A stretch of DNA of 64,000 bases from Phanerochaete sordida (taxonomy: Eukaryota; Basidiomycota; Agaricomycetes; Polyporales; Phanerochaetaceae): positions 1,736,001-1,800,000 of the forward strand of contig BPQB01000001.1 of NCBI GenBank assembly GCA_019973155.2, in the 5' to 3' direction. The notes under the pieces were generated by a model. That model was not told the DNA's origin. It worked only from the letters and a program-made list of their open reading frames with translations, and searched no databases. Below, piece after piece: positions 34,901 through 44,294 of the stretch. Within the stretch, counting starts at the first letter, position 1. Every line of letters starts with the position of its first letter. A program made the translations under genes and the position numbers.

Positions 34901-36279
34901 ACTCGTCTCGTAGTAGACCAGCAGCGAAGAGTTGCTTGCATGCGGAAAGGCATGCTTGTTCCCTTGCGCCTTGCGGATTTTCGTTTTCCAGACGCCGGAG
35001 TGGTGCAGGAATAGCTGCTTTCTGGGGGAGCGAAAGATGCAGGACGTAGCTTTGGGCCTCGAGGTGTTCCAGCTGGCACCATGGAGGCGAAGGATGCTCG
35101 TCTTCAGGCAACAACCTGCGGAGTGAAGAGAGGTAGCGCTCGAGAGCTATCGGAGCGAATCCAGCCGTGATCTTCTTCCCGGTGACGGGTTCTTCAACGA
35201 ATTCGAGACCGCTGCTTTCAACTACCATCATGGCAGCGCTACTTTGATCCGAGTCCGCAAAAGAGGTACCAGGGACTCGAATCCCTGGTTGCATATCGAT
35301 GGAAAAGTTTCGAAGGATGCTCGCGTGGCTTTCGTCGCCCTGTTCGGCCATGTATACCACACGAACGTCGACGTCCTTGTCTGCCCAAGTCCGTGCAAGT
35401 AGTGAAGTAGGCCAATCTTCCACCAAGTTGAAACTGCGGATTTTGGTCAGTCAAAATAAGGGCGACAGGGTGTGAGCAAGACTTCCTGTATTATTGTAGT
35501 CACCTGAGGCAGATTCAGGTTCTGTCCAAGGCGATTGGTGATCAGCAGATTATGTACGCCCGCCGTAAAGCCAGCCAACACTACTGCCTGGCATTCGTGA
35601 GACGCAGAAAGTATAGAGACGATCTACACCACGGACCTCGTCTTGAGGGCCGCCGGCGATGCTCGAGGTGGGCAGAGGGACTGCTCGTATATGTGGCAGC
35701 TCTTCATCAAGCAGACGCAGAATCGACGCCATGATAACCGCAGTAGCGGGCCTTTTGACTGTTCCATAAGCTCCATGGATACTCAATTTCGAGAGCAAAT
35801 GTCAGCTCACCTATAACAACACCGCGGAAGGAACTGCTCTCCGTATCGAATGATTGCACTACCTCAACGAATGTCTCCAATTGAAAGGAGACATTCCTTC
35901 TCGATGACGACGTGCTGGGCAAGACGTAATCCCAGTCCTCTATCGCACGGCGGAGAGGTGCAGGGATGTCGTCCTCAAGAGCCTTTCCTGCTTTCCGCAA
36001 CAGCAAATCAGCAGCACAGGGGCCGAGCTCAGTGTGTAGTTTGCGTGCATATTTGAAGTAACGCGCCAGCCTGTCGCCATTGTCAAGTTTCTGCAATTTG
36101 GTGTACAATGGCGTCTCTTGGAAGGCACCCGGAGCATCGTAATAGGCGATAGTCTTATTCGTGGCTGGTTCGATTTTTTGCCTCTTGTTGGGCCTTTCAG
36201 GGAGGCCTAGAGCAGCTGAGGCAGAGCGCACCCGTGCCTTACTCTTACCCGTGCTCGTGAGTTCACCAGCCTGGGACAT
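31928..36279 (-). CDS. Dicer-like ribonuclease III lacking the DExH ATPase half
   Basis: About 14 exons and roughly 1,220 residues. In order: part of the helicase linker (TIAYYDAPGAF), a helicase-C region (VKRPATAVIMASILRLLDEE, NLLITNRLGQNLNLPQ), a dimerisation domain and a PAZ-like region (NRHYVLRLRPDLSPHS). RNase III domain A has ERLELLGD and DVVEAIVGA. RNase III domain B has DRLEFLGD and DLVEAIIGA. A C-terminal dsRNA-binding-like segment follows. The key Glu and Asp residues are present in both RNase III domains, so it should still cut dsRNA. The Walker A, DExH and SAT motifs are absent, and the helicase motif VI position reads LARTWAD instead of the QxxGRxxR type. The divergent gene at 36566 leaves no room for more coding upstream. 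The start chosen is the ATG at 36279. One exon junction, near 35434-35503, could not be joined in frame. Confidence 0.87.
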
Positions 36280-36565
36280 CGAAAGGCAATGACCCCGCGG
36301 TTGCGGACAAGTTGCGAAATTGGGAAGCGCCCAATGTCGCGCCGCAGTGCCAGGGGTCATGCTCATCTTGCGCAGCTGTGCTTGCCGCCTTGGGCAGTGC
36401 CGCGAGCTTTCTACCACAGTCCTCTCGACTCGAACTTAGACAGAGCCTGTACAGCTCTGCACCGCCATCCCACAAACACAGAGGCGTATCCACGTCGTCC
36501 CTGGGCTCCCACATATATGCATACAAAGGCACGGCGGGGATGACACCGCAAGACCTACCTTCAGC
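36280..36565. promoter_or_regulatory. 286-bp bidirectional promoter, Dicer and 409-residue gene
   Basis: The start codons of two divergent genes are 286 bp apart, so the DNA between must hold both promoters. Frames on both strands cross it but give no domain resemblance. No clear TATA box was found. Confidence 0.45.
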
Positions 36566-38016
36566 ATGTTCAATAATGCCCACATCTTGACCTCGCTCGC
36601 CGCACGGTTTGAGAGCCCCGAGAGATCGCCCAGTCCGCCCCACAGAGCTAAGATACAGACAGAGCTATGTCTGCCCGCGAGGCTCCCGACAACAGGTCCG
36701 TCCGCCACAGGTGATGTGTCCAACAGGATGCTGACCTCTGGGATCATAGGGTTCATCGAGCGTGAGGCTGAAATTCTAGCTCCACGCGAAGTCATCAGGC
36801 AACTCATCCGGACACCAAGTCCTGAAACCCTCAGTCCCACCTCTGACTCAGAAAGCCGACGCTCCCTGGGCTCGCGTCGGTCAAGCCAAGCTTCCGAGCC
36901 TGAAGACTCGCCCAGCTCCAAGAGGAGAGCGAGCGGCATCTGGTCTTCATTGTCGTCTGCTGTGAATGCAACGCAAAAGTTGGGAAAGAATAGAGCAGCG
37001 AGACCATGGAAAGTGGAGGTGCGTGGCGGTAGTGCCACAAGAGAGTCCATACACTAAGTGTGCAATTTCTGCGCTAGCCATACCAAATTTTCGCTGCTGT
37101 CGAACGTCACGACATCATGTTCCTGATGGAGGTACGAGATCGCGACTTTGAGGTGAGTGTATACTTGTTTCACGCTCTCAGTGCAGTATTGACCTCCTGC
37201 TCCACGCCAGTTACTCCTACGGAAGAATGGCGATGCCACACCCCTCCTGCATGCAATGCGCATTGGCCATCAAGATGTTGCGGTCGTTCTTTTAGGTGCC
37301 TTCTCGCGATACATAAATAACTTGGGAGACGAAGAGATGGCGCTTCCGCGTACCAAGACCAGGCTCAAAGCGCTCCGCACGAACCTAAAGCTTGCCATCG
37401 ACTTTGGGCTGCAGAAGTCCCAGAGCGACCTCATTCCATCATTCTTACAGACCCTCATCATGAGCGAAGGCGACAAATGGGTCGAGTCGCAAGTCGTGAC
37501 CATCGCAGGCCTGCTACGCGAAGGCAACGCAGGGAAGCCCGTCGAGAACGCTGGAAACACCGTCCGAAAATTCGCCACAAAACAGCTAGGGAAGGCTGAT
37601 ATCATCGCAGCATTAGAGGACTAGTAAGCTTATCCAACCTGCCTTGCCGTCTTCAAGCTGACCCTCCCTGACAGCGTGGCGAACGCAACGGCTGACTTGC
37701 TCATGATGGCCGCCTGGAACTGCGCACTAGATACCATCGACGGAGAGCCGATACCCACATACTATTTCGCACGGGATGATCGCGTATACAAAGCGTTCAC
37801 GGAACGGTTAGACCGCCACAAACAGGCAATCAACAAGACTTGCACGCGGCGGCTTCGATGGCAGATGCGAGTGCTACGGGCCGTGATGGAGGGACGTCAG
37901 ACAACCTACAACGTGAGTTACCAGTGCGTCCATTTGAGGTGCTCAGACAACTGACCTCCATCCAGCGCAAGGTCCAGACTCTTGCGGAAGAATTCGACCA
38001 AGGTAGCGGAGTATGA
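36566..38016 (+). CDS. conserved-looking 409-residue protein, unrecognised
   Basis: Five exons (36566-37018, 37078-37152, 37211-37623, 37675-37912, 37966-38016) encode 409 residues. The N-terminal 150 residues are Ser/Pro-rich and disordered. From PYQIFAAVERHDIMFLMEVRDR on, the protein looks ordered and helical. LLLRKNGDATPLLHAMRIGH resembles an ankyrin-type helix pair, with GHQDVAVVLLGAFSRYINNL after it. The following segments (LIPSFLQTLIMSEGD, MMAAWNCALDTIDG) suggest a helical-repeat domain. No membrane span or catalytic motif. It looks like a conserved agaricomycete protein, but I cannot assign a function. Its position beside Dicer is suggestive only. Confidence 0.8.
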
Positions 38017-38468
38017 AGCGGGCGATCTACCGACGAAGACGATCTATACCCCACACGGACTACTGCAAGATAATGTACTCTATCAATGTGTATTCTACTG
38101 GGCTCGTCGCTGGACAGCCGGTTTCCTCGTGTGAGCGTGCTCTCTTCATCTCCGCTCGTACAAGGTGCCATCCGGGTGCAAGCTCACAACCCGAGAACGT
38201 GGCGTATCATCGAGCGAATATTGACCATGCTTGACTCCTCCTGGCATGTCCAGCCGCACCCTTCTCGTTCCACCGCGGGCTCACCGCAGGGCACCAAATG
38301 AGAAGGGCTTCCGCATGAGGATGTCGTATGCCGTCTAGTTGACGAAACATTTTAGTTTATTTATTCTGCTTCTGGACTATAAATTCTAATGCAATGTATC
38401 AACATCCATGGTACCACACCGTCCGTGCATGATGTCCGATGGGCCACCGGTGGTCGCGAACGAAAATG
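38017..38468. other. convergent intergenic
   Basis: 452 AT-richer base pairs between two convergent genes, containing both 3' ends. No gene seen. Confidence 0.5.
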
Positions 38469-39255
38469 TCAGAAGAACTTCAGCTGCCACTTCTTATACC
38501 AAGTGACACCTCCAACCACTGCTAGACTAGCGACCGATGGCCCGAGGTTCAATTGCGCGATGCCATAGATCCAAGCGGTTGCTAGTGGCGGGAGCTATAC
38601 CCACGGTGAGCAATTCATAACGGGGAACAGATTCCGGCATACCATCTTCATGTTGTCTCGCCAATTCGCCCAATTGATCATGTATATGAGCCGTATTCCT
38701 GTCGTACATGCCAGCACGAAAAATGCCATTTGCATCCGTCGGTCGTACTTGTATCGATTAGCTGGTTCAGAGTGAGTAATACGCCCGAAGCACAGCACGA
38801 GTGAAGACGTACTGTAGAAAATAAAGACGGTAATGACTAGGCAAAAATTAAGTCGGGGAAGCTTTGAGAAGACAACGAGTACTTACTGGGGACTCCTGGT
38901 ATCATGCGGTCGGTAATTGCTTCCAAGGTAGGCTTCCTACCATACTGGTAGTGTACCAAACTACGGCACGATATTAGTGACCTCGGGACAAGCTTGCGTA
39001 GACTCACATTTCCATCATAAGCAGAAGGGAAGAGAACGGAATGATCAGAGCGAGGGCGGCGAAGCACTCCTCTGTGAAGGGTGAGAGCAACGGCTCCTCT
39101 GCTTCACTCTCCTTCTCTCCGGCCGGTACGGACTGCAGGATGCCAGAGTCGCGTATGATGCGCCATTGCTCTTGCTCTGGAATATCAACGAGAGGCTTCT
39201 GTGACTGCTTGTTTGCCGGTGACGATGCACCAGCATCCTTTCGTTTCTTGGCCAT
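38469..39255 (-). CDS. small four-span membrane protein (possibly DUF7719 family)
   Basis: Five exons (39008-39255, 38887-38960, 38813-38836, 38643-38761, 38469-38594) encode 196 residues. A basic, soluble N-terminus (MAKKRKDAGASS) is followed by about four hydrophobic segments: AALALIIPFSSLLLMM, a short ITVFIFY, MAFFVLACTTGIRLIYMI, and one near the C-terminus ending VVGGVTWYKK. The pattern RLIYMINWANWRDNMK then PPLATAWIY is characteristic of a conserved fungal family that I believe is catalogued as DUF7719, though I cannot verify the number. KKWQLKFF at the end leaves a Lys-rich tail, so residence in the ER is possible. Function unknown. Confidence 0.8.
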
Positions 39256-39444
39256 GGTGGTCGTGTGCAAGTGTGATTCGGCATGCGGTGACGCGCTGGC
39301 GGCTGGCCGCGGCCTCGATCAGTCGCGTCTGCACAAGCGCCCATAAACATTTCCAGGCGCTTGACTGCGCTTGACTGCTCTGCTCTACACGCTCACCGGC
39401 AGGCCTGCCGTTCTTTGCTTGATACCCTAGATCACCGTTGTACC

Positions 39445-40690
39445 ATGGCAGAGGATAATGACGCCCTTCTTAGCCTGCTCAACTCGTACGGGCAACAGTT
39501 TATGTCCTCGTTTGACTCCTCAGCGTTCGCGGGAAAGCGCAAAGACACTCCGGAAGCCGGGCCAAGCTCCCTGAGGAAAAAGCGCAAGGTGGAGGAGGTC
39601 CCTGAGCCGGAGACTGAATCAGACGAGGAATGGGGAGGCTTTGGAGACTCAGAAGCTGATGAAGAGGGCGACGAGGAGGATGTTCAGGCCTCCTCAGAAG
39701 GTACGGACTTTGCATGTGCCCAAAGATATTCTTCTGAAGCAAGGCTACTAGACGAAGCTCCTGAGGATCTCAAGGGCAAGAAGCCTGCCGTAGTTGTCTT
39801 TGCAGACACTTCTTCAAAATCTGCTTCCGCACCTCCAATGGGCTCGAAGGCACAGCTGAAAGCGTTCATGGTAGGTACGCCTCGTACCACCTAGGGCTCC
39901 CTCGCACAAACTTACGTTCGCGCCAGTCGTCTAAGGTCGCGAAGCTCACACAAGAGCCGATACAAGGCGAACAGAAGGATGAGTCTGACGAAGACGGGGA
40001 TGACGACCTGTTAGTCGCAGCCCATCTAGTCCACCACTATACTCATTCGTGCACTCCAGAACGAACGCTCAAAACGACAAACTACTACATCAGCTGGTTC
40101 ATACGAAGATCTTGTCAGGGTCATTAGACCCCGACTTGAACCTGACGCCTGCGCAGCGCCGCAAAGCATTGGCTGGTCGAGTGCTGGAAGCAGCCGGGAA
40201 GGCCAAGCTGGGCAAGGGCGAAAACGCAGTGCGTTCCAAAGAACGGAACAAGGCGGCGAAGCACGTCCGAGACGGCATGGTCGCGAAGCAAAAGGAGCGC
40301 AGAGAGAAAACGCTGGAGGAGGTATGTCTGCGCACGCGAGTCTCGTACGAAGCTTGCTGAGTATCTTCTGTGCAGGCGAAGCATATGGGGAACTACCACC
40401 CTGCGCTTAAACAGCTGTTCGATATCGACGAGGAGAAGAAGCCACAGAAGAAGCGCGAACGAGGTCTCGGGATGGGCGTGGGCAAGTTCTCGGGTGGTAT
40501 CCTCAAGCTCAGCAAGGACGACATCGCAAAAGCAACTGAAGTTAGGTCCAGAGGTCCCCAGCGTAAAGGCGGAAGGGGCGGCAGGGGTGGTGGTAGCGGT
40601 AGAGGCGGTGGTGGTAGCAGTAGAGGCGGTGGTAGTAGCAGAGGTGGCAGAGGTAGTAGTGGCAGAGGTGGTAGGGGCGGGAAACGGTAG
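39445..40690 (+). CDS. Faf1/C1orf131-like pre-rRNA processing factor with glycine-arginine tail
   Basis: Five exons (39445-39700, 39752-39870, 39927-40009, 40060-40321, 40376-40690) encode 344 residues. The N-terminal half is acidic with a short basic patch LRKKRKV. The conserved part is NDKLLHQLVHTKILSG and the following LTPAQRRKALAGRV with a Lys/Arg-rich helix, then a GMGVGKFSGGILKLS motif typical of this ribosome-assembly family. The C-terminus is a repetitive RGG/GGR tail, as in nucleolar RNA-binding proteins. Yeast Faf1 acts in 40S assembly. The intron at 39701-39751 is 51 bp with no in-frame stop, so an unspliced reading adds 17 residues. The family call is moderate. Confidence 0.72.
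40566..40690 (+). repeat. GGY/AGR-rich simple-sequence tract encoding an RGG-type tail
   Basis: Imperfect tandem units of ggtggtagcagt/agaggcggt type cover the 3' end of the Faf1-like gene. They encode alternating Gly-Gly-Arg and Ser-Ser-Arg blocks. Tract length is likely to vary between strains by slippage. Confidence 0.7.
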
Positions 40691-41182
40691 CTCATCTTAT
40701 GTTGTACCCGCCACCATAGTCCACGCAATCCGGCGAGTCATACCGTACCGGGACTTTCACACATCGCGTGAGACGAGGGCCGCAGACGCATGCTGGTACA
40801 TAGACGATCTAGAGGAGGTACTTGATACAAGACGGAGGCATTGTCCCGCCAGACGAGATTAATATGAGACAGGGAACTGGATGAGGGGGACTGTGGAGGT
40901 CATTGGCCGCAATTCGGGCCCAGAAATCTGCACAAGAAAGTGACGATAGATAGGAGGGAGCATGAAGATGGTCGAGGAATCAGGGTAAAGGGAGTTGCAC
41001 CGGTATACGGCTGAAGACCGCCGAGAGATGTCTGAAATATATACAACGAAAGTAATAAGAAAGTCAAGAACGCCGCGGAAACCATTATATACGGCAAGCA
41101 CAGCCAAGACGCGCCGTGGAAAGATTGAAGACAGATAGATAGGTCAGATCCAGTTGAGCTCGCCAAAGATCAAGAGGTTCCG
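40691..41182. other. convergent intergenic
   Basis: 492 bp between the Faf1-like stop and the CDC14 stop. Open frames on the minus strand here lack protein-like features. Contains the two 3' UTRs. Confidence 0.5.
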
Positions 41183-43517
41183 CTATGCGACAACATCAGC
41201 CGCGCTGAAGCTGCTGCGCCGCCGGCGGATGGGCCGCAGGTTGGGACGCTCGGACTTCGAGCCCTTCTCAACGACCTGCGAGGCGTTGCTCGTCATCCAG
41301 TCCGCGTTCTGTTGAGCCTGAGCAGCTTTGACGACTGAGGCGATAGCGACAGGTTTCTCTTGTACAGAGGCTGTTGGATGGTGGTTCCCCCGCCGCGTCG
41401 AAGCCAGCGTCGGCAAGCGGGAAGGCATGGGCGATGGAGGTGCGCGTGGTGGCGGCCGTCGGGTTCCTCCAGCGGTCGGCGCAATGGCCGTGGTGCTTAC
41501 TGCGTTATTGTTGCGCGCCGACTGCGCGTGAGCGAGACGCGGGATCTTGTTAGGCGCCTGACCGTTGCCCGACCGTAGGGCACGGGTCGCCGTCATGGTC
41601 AGCGAGGTAGACGTGATACCGATGGTGGGCTTCTTGTTGTTAGCGGCAGCAGCAGTCGAGCGTGTCACCCTCGTCGGTCTCTGCTCAGAGGCCGTGACCC
41701 GCGGCCCGGCCGTGCGCGATTGGGCAGAGACAGGCTTAGCTCTGGTCCGCCTCACAGGCGGTGCCACGCCCAGCTGCGGTAGCACATCGGCTTCTTCCTC
41801 CCCTTCGTCGGAGTCCTCGACAGCGATAGAACGGCGTTTTGGAGCCGGGGTCTTCCGCGGTTGACCCGGGGGAGAGATAGCTTTCGCGCGTGCTTGCGCA
41901 GCCGCCACATGTCGAGCAGGTGTTACTGGAGGGACCACCACTGGTGGGGGCGTCTTGGGTATTGATAACGAGGTTGTAGTTGTCGTCGTCGTCGTAGTAG
42001 TAGTCGTGAGCTCGGTGATCATGTTCACATTCTCCTCTTCGTCACTTTCAGCTGGTGGAGTGGCTGGAGTGACGACTGTCTGGCGGAGGGCGATGGTCGC
42101 GGCAGCGGCTTCCGTACGCTTGATTTCGTCCACGGCTGCCCATTTCGCCCACTCGAGCTGCTTGAGATACATGTACTGCTGCTGCGGTCCTACGACGCTG
42201 CCGGGTCGAACGATACGCATGAAGGCGATCGCTTCGGTCGCTGTGAAGTTGTACTTCCAGACAAGGTATGCACCAATTAGGGTACCTGTCCTTCCAAGAC
42301 CAGCTTTACACTGAACATGCGACTGTGAGTACGAGAACGTTATAGAGTCGCGTTGAGCTCACATGGACGGCGACAACGCCACCTTGTTCAATGACTTCGT
42401 CCGCCATGTCGATGAATCGTCGGACTATCTCGTCGGTCGGGTTCGTGCCGTCGTCAAAGTACAGCTCCGTATGGTTGATTCCCCGATCCATGAACACTTG
42501 TCGGTCGTATAAAGGGTTGTTGAGACGAACGACGAGTTTGACGTTGCGTTTCTCGAAGTACTCGAGACAGTTTTGGAACGGCGTGGACAATTTCCGCTGT
42601 AACGCCAGCTCGCCCTTGATGGGCGATGCAGGACCGTCGTTACCTTGAAGCTCCTGTGAGCGCCGCTCACGCTCTCGTTTGATCCAGTACGAGTCCACAG
42701 GGGAAGCGAACGCAATGAAGTTGGGCGTCAACCAGTTCCAATCGCCGTTCTCGACCTTCTCATAGTATTCGTAGTCTTCGACATCGAACTCGTTCATGTC
42801 TAGAAGACCGTTCTGCGTAGCCTTGTAGATGCCCCAGAGGCAGTCTTGGATGCTCAGGTTGAAGTCTGATCTGCCGCGACCAGCGTCACGGAAAGGCATG
42901 AACTCGAGCTCTGCGATGGGGTGGAACGCTTCCCATGGAGGCCGGTGCTGCACAATCATCTGGGAGACATAGCTGAGGGCGATATCAGGAAGAGCAAAGC
43001 ATAATACACGTACAACGTAGAGTGCCATTAGTAATGCCGCGTTCGCCTTCCGCCGAGGATCGCTTGAGCTGTACAACACAAGCCGATGCGAGGACAAGTC
43101 CTGGTCCTAGACGGAGATGAGTCGGAGAGAGAGATAGAATGAGTAGAACGCGTACCTGCAGCAGCTCATGTATCAATATGCAAGCCTTGTACACCATCGC
43201 GAGGTTCAACGGGCCCCAGTCCTGGAAGAACGACAGGTATACGAGTTGGTCGTCGACGGTGAAATAGTAGTATTTGGCATCGTCGTCGGGTGTCGCAGAG
43301 GTCGAGGCCTGGAGCTGCCCGCGTATTCCAGGCTTGCAATCGGGCTCGTTGCGGTTGAGAACATCTGGTTTGGGCGCCGGGTGAGGGAACGAGGTGAAGT
43401 AGAGCCTGGCGATCGCGGAGGGAAATATCAACCACCGCCGCCTGATGGCCACCGAAAAGCGTCGCCGTGGACGTACCTTCCGCCAAAATGGCAGAGGGGC
43501 TCGCAGGCGTTTGCCAT
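41183..43517 (-). CDS. CDC14: CDC14-family dual-specificity phosphatase
   Basis: Five exons (43477-43517, 43156-43405, 43014-43106, 42363-42959, 41183-42310) encode 702 residues. The N-terminal domain begins [10 protein letters not shown], and FMPFRDAG with [14 protein letters not shown] is diagnostic of the family. The catalytic loop [10 protein letters not shown] places the nucleophile Cys at about residue 328, exactly at the start of the last exon. The last 300 residues are basic and disordered, with a run of 12 Thr, as in other fungal Cdc14 tails that hold localisation signals. Cdc14 reverses Cdk phosphorylation at mitotic exit and in cytokinesis. The short first exon (14 residues) is the least certain part. 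Confidence 0.9.
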
Positions 43518-44294
43518 CGTCGCCGGCGTGAAGGGAGATGGTAGAGGAAGAGAACCAAAACGCGGACAAGCGTCCTCGGGGCGTGGTGCAGGCTGCATGC
43601 CTCGTGGTCTCGTGACGCGACACGCGGCGATGCAATAGACGCGCGCATGACCGTGTCAGCCTCATGTTTTATTTTATTGTCCTCCACAGCCCTCTTCTCT
43701 GACGTCGCAAAATAAGGGACTACGACGACGGAACCCGGGCCAGAGAGAATTTATACGCACTTGGCCGTGCCGCCGTAGCCCCCCTAGAGTAATATTCATC
43801 TATAATCATCCTTCGACAGCCTCATGCAGCATGAGATGTCTCGTAGCACACACGAAGCTGCTTTCTCTGCCACCCGCAACGGCACTGTACGTTCCAGAAC
43901 TTCCGCACAAGCCTACAAAGGATGTCGGGCTGCTCTCCAGACGTGCTTGGTTTCAGGGGCTTCAAGAGCGGATGCCTCAATATGGATGCGCCCACCGCCC
44001 TCATAATGCCGAGCAGTGGAGGTTTCCGTGTTCGCTCCTCTACTCCCCAAGCCGCACGTCTCGCCCGTCGCCATTCGCGACGTCCGCGCTATTCTGTGAA
44101 TTGTTCTCCTCTTCTTGTGCTGTCGCTTTGAAGGCAGCGGGCGCTTCTCGGTGCGTGTCGCGTCGAGACTCGAGGCGCGTTCGGAAGGACATCACGCGTT
44201 CCCTTCCTTCCCACCACCAATCAAGTCGGTCTCGTCGTCTGCGAACAGCGGACTCATCCTCCGGAAACGACATTAACGAAGGTCACGTACCATC
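43518..44294. promoter_or_regulatory. shared 777-bp promoter of CDC14 and the MBF factor
   Basis: Divergent start codons at 43517 (minus) and 44295 (plus) bracket this DNA. It contains an ACGCGT box at 44194-44199. No coding exon is supported; the frames that cross it read as translated promoter. Confidence 0.5.
44194..44199. promoter_or_regulatory. ACGCGT MCB-type box
   Basis: ACGCGT is the core MluI cell-cycle box bound by MBF in yeasts. It sits about 100 bp before the start of an MBF-type gene. In GC-rich DNA this hexamer occurs by chance, so the call is tentative. Confidence 0.35.

Noticed and set aside
35270..35287. tRNA T-arm-like hairpin (stem around ctcgaa on the plus strand)
   Set aside because: It lies inside a well-supported Dicer exon, where it encodes PGIRVPG, and no acceptor stem, D-arm or anticodon arm surrounds it.
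36263..36643. 126-codon minus-strand ORF upstream of Dicer, considered as missing helicase sequence
   Set aside because: No Walker A or DExH motif, and it overlaps the start of a well-supported plus-strand gene.
43821..43835. near-perfect palindrome ctcatgcagcatgag in the CDC14/MBF promoter
   Set aside because: Short and single-copy in the window; no known factor site is matched, so it was not listed as regulatory.
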